Positions 8,406 to 16,995 of a stretch of DNA of 59,963 bases are shown one piece after another; within the stretch, counting starts at the first letter, position 1; each line of letters starts with the position of its first letter. This DNA comes from Mariniblastus sp. (GTDB lineage: Bacteria > Planctomycetota > Planctomycetia > Pirellulales > Pirellulaceae), in assembly GCA_022447605.1 (NCBI GenBank), contig JAKVBG010000025.1:1-59963 (forward strand). The letters are read 5' to 3'. The notes beneath the pieces were generated by a model, which had not been told where the DNA came from, searched no databases, and saw only the letters and a program-made list of their open reading frames with translations. The translations under genes were made by a program, and so were the position numbers.

Positions 8406-11042
8406 GTGAACAAGAATACCCTTCTTTTTATCCTGCTGGCATCTCTTGTCCTGCTGACGTCGTCGATCCTGCAAAGCTATTTTTATCCGCCGGAACCGGG
8501 TTCCTCGGTGGTGGAAGAGGTTGCTCAGCCGGAAAAAACAGCGGACCGAGAGACGGCAGGCGACGAGACGACACCCAGCTCTTCGCCCAAGGGAGCGACC
8601 GAGGGCCAGGGAGCGACCGGAGACGAGGGAGCGACCGGGGGCGACCAAACGGCCGAACCTAACGACCCGGCCACGAACTCCCCCGACTCGAACAGCGATC
8701 CCGCTGCTGAGCCAGCCGATCCCGCATCGCCCGACGCCCGTTCGAAAGAGGAAACGACTGCCGGCAACGCTGAGCAGGAAACCGACCAGGAAGACTCGGC
8801 CGTCGCTCCCCGACAAGACCCGGAAACGCCCACCTCACCGGCCACTACACCGGTGGAGGAATTGCAGACCTTCGGTTCCATTGCCAATGAGGGTGGCTAC
8901 CGTTTCCTGATCACGGCCAACCGGGTGGGCGGCTCGATCCAACGCGTCGAATTGAACACCCGCCTGGCCAATGGCCGCTACAAATACCGGGAGCTGGAAA
9001 ACGATGGTGGCTACCTCGGCGAATTGGAACTCTTTGATACGCCGCGGGGCCCGGTCGTCGGCGTCGTCGGGCATGGCACCCCCGCTTTCGACGCCAACGT
9101 GCAGGCCGGCGATGTCATCCGCGGCGTGAACGGGGAACCGGTCTCCAACAAAGAGGACTACCTGGAAATCATGCGGATGACCGAGCCCGACCAGACGGTT
9201 TTCCTGGAACTCCAGGGACCCTCGGACGAGGCAACACGCTCGGTGCCGGTCGATTTGACCAACAAACCGATGGAGATGGTTCGGGTCGAACCGGACACGA
9301 TTGACCCGGGCTGGATTTCTCCCAATTCGTTTATCCTGACCCTGCGCCGCAAGACAAACGACGACGCCTGGCCGGAAATTGACGCGAACATGGTCACGGG
9401 GCTGTGGAATGTCGAACAGCTCTCAGCAGGTTCGGTGACATTCAGCTACGAAATACCGGAACAGCTGCTGGCCGCCAACGGGCTGCAAGGCCCGCTCAAG
9501 GTGATCAAGCGATTCACGATCCCCCAGATCAGTGAAGAGGAGCTACTCGATACTTCGAGCCGCACCTTTGATATCCAGTTCGACCTGCAAATTGAAAATG
9601 GATCGTCCAGCCAACAGGATATTGTGTTCCAACTCGATGGACCGACGGGAACGCCGTCGGAGGGCTGGTGGTACCAGAACAAGATCCACGGCCGCTCCTC
9701 GGCCATCGGTTACGTGGCCGGTGCCCGTGACATCATCAGCTCCAGTGTCGCGGAGCCGTTTAAGTTCTTCGGCGGACCGGAAATCGTACAGAATCAACTG
9801 GAAGACAATCCAAAATACCTGCGGCTGTTCCCCATCAACGAGGGTCCTGAATACCGGGAGGTCAACTACATCGGTGTCGACACTCAGTATTTCAACACCA
9901 GCCTCATACCTAGCGGCCCCAAACCGTTTTTCGTCTACTCCGCTTTGGCCATGACCACCGGGGTTGAGATCCCCGAAGACAACGGCCGGCTGCAGAGGCT
10001 GGTCGACTGCTCCTTCAAGATGTTCTCGGACAACACCCTGATTGCGCCGCAGTCAAGCTACCAGCAGTCCTTTGAGATTTTCAGTGGCCCCAAGGAACCG
10101 GAACTGTTGAAGCAATACGGGCTCGAGGACGCGAGAACGTTTGGCTGGTTCGCCTGGTTTTCCAAGCCGCTCTGCTGGTTACTGGTCGTGTTCTACAACT
10201 TGACATTCCAGATCGGTTATGGCATCCCGATCATCCTGTTGACCGTTCTCGTCCGCTGCATGATGATCCCGGTCAGCCGCAAGGCAGCCTTGAACGCCCA
10301 GATGATGCAGTACCTGCAACCGCAGATCAAGGAAATTGCCGACAAGTACAAGGACAACATGGAGAAGCGTTCCACGGCCCAACGCGAGTTGTTCAAGAAA
10401 TACAGCTACAATCCATTCGGCGGCTGTCTGATGATGTTCTTCCAGTTGCCCATCTTTATCGGACTGTACCGAGGACTATCGGTCGACATTGCCCTGCGCG
10501 ACCAACCGTTGATTCCGGGAATTTCCTGGTGTTCCAACCTGGCCGCTCCGGATCAGTTCCTGTACTGGGGTGATTGGACCTGGATGCCCGGCTTCCTGGT
10601 CGACAAGACCGGCTGGCTCGGGCCTTACTTTAACATCCTGCCGATCATCACGATCTTCCTGTTCCTCGCCCAACAAAAGCTGTTCATGCCACCCGCCACG
10701 GACGATCAACAGAAGATGGCCCAGAAAGTCATGAAATTCATGATGATCTTTATGGGGTTCCTGTTCTTTAAAGTCCCCTCCGGTCTCTGCCTCTATTTCA
10801 TCACGTCGAGCATCTGGAGTATCGTCGAAAGGAAGATGCTGCCCAAACCTGAACTCGATACGTCCAATCTGGATTCGGCCGATTCGAATTCCCCACGCAG
10901 CAAACGTTCCATCGGATCGCTGCTCAGGAATTCGCCCGCCTCGGGAGGATCGAATTCGAATTACGACAACTCGTCCCAGCTGGCAGAAAAGAAACGACGG
11001 GACAAGGAAAGAAAGAAAAAACTGAAGCAACGCGGGTCCTGA
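8406..11042 (+). CDS. yidC: Membrane protein insertase YidC with internal PDZ domain
   Basis: Inserts and folds inner-membrane proteins, alone or with SecYEG. From the GTG at 8406 it is 878 aa, much longer than the usual 550. TM1 is at residues 5-25. A low-complexity acidic/Thr/Pro linker covers about 30-150, partly built from DNA repeats of GGGAGCGACCG. A PDZ-like segment (about 205-285: PVVGV..HGTPAFDANVQAGDVIRGVNG) precedes the periplasmic beta-sandwich. The conserved insertase core with its groove arginine (LVRCMMIPVSRKA) and the NPFGGCLMMFFQLPIFIGLYR helix follows, then a basic C-terminal tail rich in lysine and arginine, as expected for ribosome contact. mnmE follows, the same order (yidC-mnmE) as in many bacteria. 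Confidence 0.93.
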   Translation: MNKNTLLFILLASLVLLTSSILQSYFYPPEPGSSVVEEVAQPEKTADRETAGDETTPSSSPKGATEGQGATGDEGATGGDQTAEPNDPATNSPDSNSDPAAEPADPASPDARSKEETTAGNAEQETDQEDSAVAPRQDPETPTSPATTPVEELQTFGSIANEGGYRFLITANRVGGSIQRVELNTRLANGRYKYRELENDGGYLGELELFDTPRGPVVGVVGHGTPAFDANVQAGDVIRGVNGEPVSNKEDYLEIMRMTEPDQTVFLELQGPSDEATRSVPVDLTNKPMEMVRVEPDTIDPGWISPNSFILTLRRKTNDDAWPEIDANMVTGLWNVEQLSAGSVTFSYEIPEQLLAANGLQGPLKVIKRFTIPQISEEELLDTSSRTFDIQFDLQIENGSSSQQDIVFQLDGPTGTPSEGWWYQNKIHGRSSAIGYVAGARDIISSSVAEPFKFFGGPEIVQNQLEDNPKYLRLFPINEGPEYREVNYIGVDTQYFNTSLIPSGPKPFFVYSALAMTTGVEIPEDNGRLQRLVDCSFKMFSDNTLIAPQSSYQQSFEIFSGPKEPELLKQYGLEDARTFGWFAWFSKPLCWLLVVFYNLTFQIGYGIPIILLTVLVRCMMIPVSRKAALNAQMMQYLQPQIKEIADKYKDNMEKRSTAQRELFKKYSYNPFGGCLMMFFQLPIFIGLYRGLSVDIALRDQPLIPGISWCSNLAAPDQFLYWGDWTWMPGFLVDKTGWLGPYFNILPIITIFLFLAQQKLFMPPATDDQQKMAQKVMKFMMIFMGFLFFKVPSGLCLYFITSSIWSIVERKMLPKPELDTSNLDSADSNSPRSKRSIGSLLRNSPASGGSNSNYDNSSQLAEKKRRDKERKKKLKQRGS

Positions 11043-11119
11043 TCGCTTGACTCCCTCGACCGCAGTCCCCGTTTGGACCAGGCCGCGATTGCACTGACCC
11101 GCCAAGGCGAGATTCCCAG

Positions 11120-12484
11120 ATGTCCCGACTGTCCATCGACGACACGATCGCCGCCATCGCCTCCCCACCCGGACCCGGAATACGGGGAATTGTCCGGCTC
11201 AGCGGACCGGCCACCGAGCGATCCGTTTCCCGACTGGTCCAAACCGAGCCGCCTCTGTCGTCAATTCTTTCGGCCCGCTCGCTGGCCGGTACCATACGTA
11301 TCGATTCATGGGGCGAAATCCCCTGCCAACTCCTCTACTGGCCGGACAGCCGCAGCTACACCCGGCAACCCTCGGCAGAGATCCATATGACCGGAAGCCG
11401 CCCTCTGCTGGAATGGATCCTGGAACGGATTTGCCGTGAAGAAGCGGTCCGCCTGGCAACGCCTGGCGAGTTCACCCTCAGGGCATTTCTCTCGGGCCGC
11501 ATCGATTTAACCCAGGCAGAAGCGGTGCTGGGGGTGATTGAAGCGGCCGGGTCGCATGACCTGGAAACAGCGCTCTCCCAGTTGGCCGGCGGACTGGCAA
11601 CACCGCTTTCGGACGCGAGGAAGGAACTGTTGTACCTGTTGGCCGAACTCGAAGCGGGACTTGATTTTGCCGAGGAAGATATCGAGTTCCTCTCTCGCCA
11701 GGAACTGTCGACACGATTGGCAAGTTGTCACCAGGCACTCGAGCGGACCAGCCAGCAGGTGGCCGGTCGAAAAGTCAACCAGAGCGATTTGAAGGCCGTG
11801 TTAGTGGGCTGGCCCAACGCGGGCAAAAGCAGCCTCTTCAATCAGCTCGTCGACGGTCAGGCAATTGTCTCGGGAGAGGCCGGAACGACACGGGATTACC
11901 TGACCGGCAAGATGTGGGCAGACTCCATCCCGATCGAACTGGTCGATACGGCCGGACTCGAATTTCACGAGCAGCCAACCCCGATCGAATCGGCCGCCCA
12001 GGCGGCGACGCGCCAGCAATTGGAACAGGCTGACCTACGGATCCTCTGTCTCGATGGCTCACGACCGATCAACCAGTGGGAGCGGGAACAACTGGAGCGA
12101 AGCTCGTTTTACCACATCCGTTTACAAACCAAGGCGGATCAACCCGTCTCGCCAATCGACGCCGAACAGATCGACTTACGGACCAGCACCGTCACGGGAA
12201 TCGGGATCGACCAGCTGAAGTCAACGATGGGCCAGGTCGCCTGCCAGCTGCAAAACAGTGAGTCCTCGGTCGTTCACGCCACGGCGGTCCGAGTGGAAAA
12301 CAGCCTGTGGCTCGCCACCGAATCGATCCAGCGGGCCCGGGAAACCGTCCGGGCAGGGCTGGGGGATGAGCTGGTGGCCGCCGAAATGCGTCGTGCACTC
12401 GACCAGTTGGGGCAAGTCGTCGGTACCATTTACACGGACGACCTGCTGGACGTCGTATTCGGAAAATTCTGTATCGGGAAATAG
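11120..12484 (+). CDS. mnmE: tRNA modification GTPase MnmE
   Basis: Works with MnmG to add the 5-(carboxymethyl)aminomethyl group to wobble uridine of tRNAs reading NNA/NNG codons. The 454-aa protein has the N-terminal tetrahydrofolate-binding domain (DTIAAIASPPGPGIRGIVRLSG at the start), the helical domain, an inserted G domain with P-loop GWPNAGKS (230-237), GTTRDY and DTAGL (276-280), and the invariant C-terminal FCIGK. All key residues are present. It lies downstream of yidC. MnmH, which modifies the same uridine, is also in this window (42.9 kb); mnmG is not. Confidence 0.96.
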   Translation: MSRLSIDDTIAAIASPPGPGIRGIVRLSGPATERSVSRLVQTEPPLSSILSARSLAGTIRIDSWGEIPCQLLYWPDSRSYTRQPSAEIHMTGSRPLLEWILERICREEAVRLATPGEFTLRAFLSGRIDLTQAEAVLGVIEAAGSHDLETALSQLAGGLATPLSDARKELLYLLAELEAGLDFAEEDIEFLSRQELSTRLASCHQALERTSQQVAGRKVNQSDLKAVLVGWPNAGKSSLFNQLVDGQAIVSGEAGTTRDYLTGKMWADSIPIELVDTAGLEFHEQPTPIESAAQAATRQQLEQADLRILCLDGSRPINQWEREQLERSSFYHIRLQTKADQPVSPIDAEQIDLRTSTVTGIGIDQLKSTMGQVACQLQNSESSVVHATAVRVENSLWLATESIQRARETVRAGLGDELVAAEMRRALDQLGQVVGTIYTDDLLDVVFGKFCIGK

Positions 12485-12593
12485 TTTTTTCCAGCGAAAC
12501 GGGGCGGGCCGGCAGGATCTGATTGACTAATGTGGGTCAAAAACTAACCTGATAACTGAACCTGCTCCTGTTGCTCCCCTTGGAAAGTATCTC

Positions 12594-14033
12594 ATGGTTT
12601 TTCCCCGAATTTTCCGGTTGCTGCCCGCCATCCTCTGTCTCGGCGCCCTGCTGAACGGCCCGGCAGAAGCCTGGGGACAAACGCCCGGTCAGCGGGTCGT
12701 GGTCACGGCCAATGTCGACACCAAGATCTACAAGGAGAACGTGGACAAGGTCTACACGGGCGATATTCACACGGTGATCGCAGTGGAAGGAAAGTGGTGT
12801 GCTCTCAGCCGGGTCAAGGGCTGGCTGCCGGCCCGCTACGTGATCAGCCTCAAGTCGGCCATGCAATTGTATGAAAAACGGATCCAGGACAACGAGAACG
12901 ACTCCGATGCCTTTGCCTTCCGCGGCATGCTCTATTACGAAATCGATGATTACGAAAAGGCGGATGCCGACTTCACCCAGTCACTCCGACTGAACTCGAA
13001 AAACGCGGCCACCTGGAGTAACCGAGGGATGGTTCGCAAATTGATGCAGGACTACGCGCAGGCGCTGGCCGATTTCGAACAGGCCCTGACCCTCAACCCG
13101 AACTACGCCGGGGCCTTCTACAACCGTGGTCTGGTCCAGTTCGAGTTGGGGCAATTCGAGGAGTCGGTCAACAGCTATGACCAGGCGCTCATCCACCAGA
13201 CAGACGATCCCTGGACCCTCATCAACCGTGGATTTGCCAAACAGAGCTTGGGGGACAACCCAGGGGCAGAAACCGATTTCCAGGCGGCGATCGAACTCGA
13301 CCCGAACCTGTGCGAATCCTACATCGGACTATCCAATATTCACCTGGGCAAAAACGACCTGGCCAATGCCCTGAACTACGCCGAACAGGCGGTAAAAAAA
13401 CACCCCCGTAACGGGATGGCCCTCAACTCGCGCGGCTGGGTCAAGTTCAAACAGGGAAACCTCGAAGAGGCGATGCTGGATTTTGACCTGGCCCTGCGCC
13501 ATGCACCCCAACAATCGATCATCTACAACAATCGGGGCGTCTGTTACGCAGAACAGAAAAAATACGAACAGGCAATCGGCAACTACAGTCGAGCCATCAA
13601 GCTTTTCCCACGCTCCGCGGTGGCCTACGCCAACCGGGGAACGGCCTACATGGGGACCAGCCAATTTGACCAGGCCCAGCAGGATTTCATCAAAGCGATC
13701 GAGTATGCACCGCGATTGACCGATGCCGTCAACGGCTACGCCTGGTTCCTGGCGACCTGTCCGGCCGACCAGTACCGCAATGGAGAAAAGGCGACCGAAT
13801 TGGCCAACAACGCCTGTGAATTAAGTGATTGGAAAGACTGGAGTCACATCGATACGCTCGCCGCAGCCTATGCGGAGCAGGGCGATTTCAAGAAAGCGAT
13901 CGAAATGGCCGAACTCGCGGCAGACCTCGCGCCGGACACGGTCCAGGACCAGTGTCGTGAAAGAATTGCGATCTACCGATCCGGCAAACCACTGCGTAGC
14001 CAACAGGGCAAGCACTCAGCGGGTCAGCCCTGA
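12594..14033 (+). CDS. Exported TPR-repeat protein with SH3-like domain
   Basis: Probable periplasmic scaffold protein, 479 aa. A signal peptide is clear (hydrophobic core at residues 6-24, cleavage likely near AEAWG). Residues 32-75 look like a bacterial SH3 domain (VVTANVDTKIY...GDIHTVIAVEGKWCAL). About nine consecutive TPR units follow from residue 80 to 430, with repeated NRG and A..DF..AL signatures. No catalytic motif is visible. The start has a plausible ribosome site (TTGGAAAG) 8-10 bp upstream. Binding partner unknown. Confidence 0.8.
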   Translation: MVFPRIFRLLPAILCLGALLNGPAEAWGQTPGQRVVVTANVDTKIYKENVDKVYTGDIHTVIAVEGKWCALSRVKGWLPARYVISLKSAMQLYEKRIQDNENDSDAFAFRGMLYYEIDDYEKADADFTQSLRLNSKNAATWSNRGMVRKLMQDYAQALADFEQALTLNPNYAGAFYNRGLVQFELGQFEESVNSYDQALIHQTDDPWTLINRGFAKQSLGDNPGAETDFQAAIELDPNLCESYIGLSNIHLGKNDLANALNYAEQAVKKHPRNGMALNSRGWVKFKQGNLEEAMLDFDLALRHAPQQSIIYNNRGVCYAEQKKYEQAIGNYSRAIKLFPRSAVAYANRGTAYMGTSQFDQAQQDFIKAIEYAPRLTDAVNGYAWFLATCPADQYRNGEKATELANNACELSDWKDWSHIDTLAAAYAEQGDFKKAIEMAELAADLAPDTVQDQCRERIAIYRSGKPLRSQQGKHSAGQP

Positions 14034-14098
14034 AACGTCTCACTGGAGGGAAAGGGAGGGCCGCACGGTCTATCTTTTCGCCGACCCGTCGCAGCGGG

Positions 14099-14938
14099 TT
14101 ACGGGGTGTCAAACACCCGCGTTTCCGGGTTGGGAACCTGGAATGAAAAATGGCGACTCTGTGAGAAAAACTGGTATGGGTTGTCGAACACGACCTGCTG
14201 AATCATCCCTTCAGTATGCCCCCGTCGCCGCATTTCCATGATCAGGTCCGGCACGGCCGTCGGCTTGGAGGGCCCCCAGTCACCGGCCGAGTTGACACAG
14301 AGACGGTCGGGCCCCATCTGCTCAATGATGTCGGCAGCCCGAGCCGGCGTGCACTTCGTTACCGGGTAGAGCGTCATCCCGGCCCAATAACCGGCATCGA
14401 TGACTTCGCGGACCGTATGTTCCTCGACGTGATCGACCAGAACCCGCGAGCGATCCAGCCCGGTATGGCCGGCCAGCATGTCGAGGATCATCCGCGTCCC
14501 CTGGTACTTGTCAGCCAGGTGGGGCGTGTGGATCAAGATCTGTTGCTCATGTTCAATCGCCAGTTCGACATGTTCCTGAAAAACGATCGACTCGTTGCGG
14601 GTGTTTTTATTCAACCCGATTTCACCAATCCCCAGAACATTGGGGCAGTCGAGGAACTCGGGAATCAACTTCATCACCTCCCGGCTCAACTCAACGTTCT
14701 CGGCCTCTTTCGCATTGATGCACAGCCAGGTGAAATGCTGGATTCCATACTGGGCCGCCCGGGCTGGCTCGACTTCGGTCAGCTGCCTGAAATAGTCCCG
14801 GAAACCATCGGCACTACCACGATCAAACCCTGCCCAGAACGCAGGCTCACTCATGGCGACACACCCCATCCGCGCCAGCGTCTGGTAGTCATCGGTGGTG
14901 CGGGAAACCATGTGAATGTGTGGGTCGATATAGTACAT
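14099..14938 (-). CDS. TatD-family metal-dependent hydrolase
   Basis: TIM-barrel amidohydrolase of the TatD type, 279 aa. The N-terminal HxH (DPHIHM, residues 6-11), the carboxylate in [20 protein letters not shown] and NSAGDWGPS give the expected metal-site order. Resembles a planctomycete/cyanobacterial subgroup that includes EboB of the Ebo cluster, but no other Ebo genes are next to it, so only the fold and metal dependence are claimed. Start ATG at 14938. A 123-aa unknown gene lies upstream on the same strand. Confidence 0.75.
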   Translation of the reverse strand: MYYIDPHIHMVSRTTDDYQTLARMGCVAMSEPAFWAGFDRGSADGFRDYFRQLTEVEPARAAQYGIQHFTWLCINAKEAENVELSREVMKLIPEFLDCPNVLGIGEIGLNKNTRNESIVFQEHVELAIEHEQQILIHTPHLADKYQGTRMILDMLAGHTGLDRSRVLVDHVEEHTVREVIDAGYWAGMTLYPVTKCTPARAADIIEQMGPDRLCVNSAGDWGPSKPTAVPDLIMEMRRRGHTEGMIQQVVFDNPYQFFSQSRHFSFQVPNPETRVFDTP

Positions 14939-15025
14939 AGGATCTCTTCGGGTCGTTCAGCCAAGGATCATCGTAGTTCTTTTCCGCCGTTCCGTGAATC
15001 CACCGCGCTTTGCGCAGGCGATCCA

Positions 15026-15397
15026 TCAGGTGCGTTTTTGCAAATCGAAATCGTCCTGCCAGCCGTCGTTGTATTCCCTGGAAAACAGCAACTGGACCTG
15101 CTCGGCGCGATCCGTCTCATTGGATTTGAGCAGGTCAATTCCCCGGTCCAGCAACTGGCGATTCGGATCGAGCGTCAGGTCACCCTCTGCCCGATCCATC
15201 CGGTCCAGGCTGGCAGCGATTTCCAGAATCTTTGCCCGGACTTCCAGGAATTCCCTTTCGAGAATTTGCGATGCGTTCATTTGGCCGATTTCCCTGCGAA
15301 CATGGTTGAGGATCGGTTCGGCTCGGTTCTTTTCCCAGCCGCGTTCGATAATATAATATGGTATTCGAGACCCCTCCTTCCAGCTAGGCTTGGCCAT
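15026..15397 (-). CDS. Hypothetical protein
   Basis: Family not recognised. 123 aa as called, predicted soluble, mostly helical, acidic, with no signal peptide. The called ATG (15397) shares the CATG tetramer with the ATG of the divergent gene. An internal ATG at 15280 (MNASQILEREFLEVRAKI) would leave a normal promoter gap and has AGGGA about 10 bp before it, so the true protein may be only about 84 aa. It could be co-transcribed with the TatD-like hydrolase, 88 bp downstream. Confidence 0.55.
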   Translation of the reverse strand: MAKPSWKEGSRIPYYIIERGWEKNRAEPILNHVRREIGQMNASQILEREFLEVRAKILEIAASLDRMDRAEGDLTLDPNRQLLDRGIDLLKSNETDRAEQVQLLFSREYNDGWQDDFDLQKRT

Positions 15398-16052
15398 GCG
15401 TCAGACAGCGATAATCTCCATAGCGATGGGTGGCCTGTGGTTCATGCTGCCAGTCCTGACCGTCCAGGCGAGTCGCTGCGCCGCCCATGAAATTCCCGAT
15501 AATTTCGTGGAACGCAGCTTGTCGATCGTGGTCCGTGACAACACAGCCCTGCTGACGTACCGGGCCGGCCTGAACATCGATACGATGAGGGTCGCCATGC
15601 AGCGGTGGGGCTGTCCCGCTGCAGAATTTGCGGAGAACCTAAGTGACCAGGCCCTGACCGAGAACTTTCGGTTGGTGGCGTTTGGCAGAATCGCCAACGG
15701 CTTGAAGATTTCCCTCGATGGCGAACCGGTCCACTTACAGCAGGTCGACTGCGAGCCCTCGCCGCGGCACCATTTCTCGCTGGTGGCTCGCTACGAGCTC
15801 TCCTTGGGAAAACCGGGAAAGCCGATTGATCTGGAACTGGTCGACGAAAACTTCGGCGACTACGACGGCGCGGTGCGCTACTCGCTCAAGGCGATGGGAA
15901 CGGCGATGGTCTTGCGGTCCAGCGTAGCCCCGATTATCGTTCGGGCCGAGCGACACGAATTAGCCGACCTCCCGCCCGGGAAACGGGCGGAAGTCTGCCG
16001 GATCAAAGCGAGACTCGGGTTTACGGACCAAAACCCGGATTCAACAAGGTAA
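15396..16052 (+). CDS. Exported hypothetical protein
   Basis: 218 aa from the ATG at 15396. A signal peptide is evident (IISIAMGGLWFMLPVLTVQA), with the mature part starting near SRCAAHEIPDNFVERSLSIVVRD. The AHEIPDNFVERS segment recalls the extracytoplasmic domain preceding HupE/UreJ-type transporters, but no membrane domain follows, so function stays open. The rest looks beta-rich (FRLVAFGRIANGLKISLDGEPV). An upstream in-frame TTG at 15390 is less likely as start. An AT-rich GATAATATAATATGG about 45 bp upstream, inside the 5' part of the opposite gene, resembles a -10 region. Confidence 0.6.
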   Translation: MRQTAIISIAMGGLWFMLPVLTVQASRCAAHEIPDNFVERSLSIVVRDNTALLTYRAGLNIDTMRVAMQRWGCPAAEFAENLSDQALTENFRLVAFGRIANGLKISLDGEPVHLQQVDCEPSPRHHFSLVARYELSLGKPGKPIDLELVDENFGDYDGAVRYSLKAMGTAMVLRSSVAPIIVRAERHELADLPPGKRAEVCRIKARLGFTDQNPDSTR

Positions 16053-16182
16053 TACGGATGGACCAACCGCAACGTGCAGAGCGATCAGGTCACCCGTGGC
16101 CGATCCGCCCCAAGCAAGTCGGAGTCGTACCCGCCATTTGGCAGTCCATGACAATCCCCACTCATTTTGAAACCTGACATAC

Positions 16183-16863
16183 ATGCCCAGGACGATCGCA
16201 ATCGGAGACATTCATGGCTGTGCCGTGGCCCTGACCCGCCTGTTGCAGGAGCTGGCGCCACAAAAATCGGACACCATCGTAGGGATCGGTGATTACGTCG
16301 ATCGCGGCCTGGACTCCAACGGCGTGATTGAGACCCTGGTCGACCTGGTCTCCGTCTGTCACCTCGTTCCACTGATCGGCAACCATGAGCTCATGATGTT
16401 TACCGGGCTACAGAACCGGCAAGATTTCGAATTCTGGGTCCAGCACGGGGGAGGTCAAACACTCAGCAGCTACGGCGGTAAAACAGAGAACATCCCCCAA
16501 CACCATATGACCTTCCTCAACCACTGCCTGAAATTCTACGAAACCGATACCCATATTTTTCTACATGCAAATTACGTCCCCGAAATCCCCTTACACCAGC
16601 AGCCGGACGAGGTCATTTTTTGGGAGCATATCAAGGAAACGGTTCCCGGGCCGCACCAGAGTGGTAAGACCGTGGTGGTCGGCCATACACCACAGTCGGA
16701 TGGCTTGGTACGCAATTGCGGCCACCTGCAAATCATCGACACGTTCTGTTACGGCGATGGCTGGCTGACTGCCCTGGATGTCGACAGTGGTAAGATCTGG
16801 CAAACCAACAACGCGGGCGATTTTCGAGAATCGATGCTGGGTCCACCGGAGCCAGCCGCCTAA
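16183..16863 (+). CDS. PPP-type serine/threonine phosphatase / ApaH-like metallophosphatase
   Basis: 226-aa phosphatase of the PPP branch of calcineurin-like enzymes. GDIHGC (residues 8-13), GDYVDRG, GNHE and GHTP are all present, with H in FLHANY at the fourth metal-ligand block. DYVDRG and GNHE distinguish it from the YfcE-like pair at 6.5-8.1 kb. Bacterial relatives dephosphorylate phospho-serine/threonine or hydrolyse diadenosine tetraphosphate. No signal peptide. It ends in a Pro/Ala tail encoded by a short 12-bp repeat that runs past the stop codon. Confidence 0.8.
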   Translation: MPRTIAIGDIHGCAVALTRLLQELAPQKSDTIVGIGDYVDRGLDSNGVIETLVDLVSVCHLVPLIGNHELMMFTGLQNRQDFEFWVQHGGGQTLSSYGGKTENIPQHHMTFLNHCLKFYETDTHIFLHANYVPEIPLHQQPDEVIFWEHIKETVPGPHQSGKTVVVGHTPQSDGLVRNCGHLQIIDTFCYGDGWLTALDVDSGKIWQTNNAGDFRESMLGPPEPAA

Positions 16864-16886
16864 TCAGCCGCCTAATCAGCCCCCTG
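16853..16886. repeat. 12-bp tandem repeat over a stop codon
   Basis: CAGCCGCCTAAT is at 16853-16864 and 16865-16876, with a third partial copy after that. The TAA of the phosphatase gene falls in the first unit. Confidence 0.8.
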
Positions 16887-16995
16887 TGCGATGCGCCCGG
16901 ACTGCTTCGTCATACGGGTCGGCCAGCGGAAACGACAACCTTTTAGCCGTTTTCGTGGTTTGCCCGGGGCGGAATTGCATTACGATAAAGGAGCC

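Noticed and set aside
14099..14938. EboB of an Ebo cluster
   Set aside because: No EboA, UbiA-like EboC or other Ebo partners nearby; kept as a TatD-family hydrolase only.
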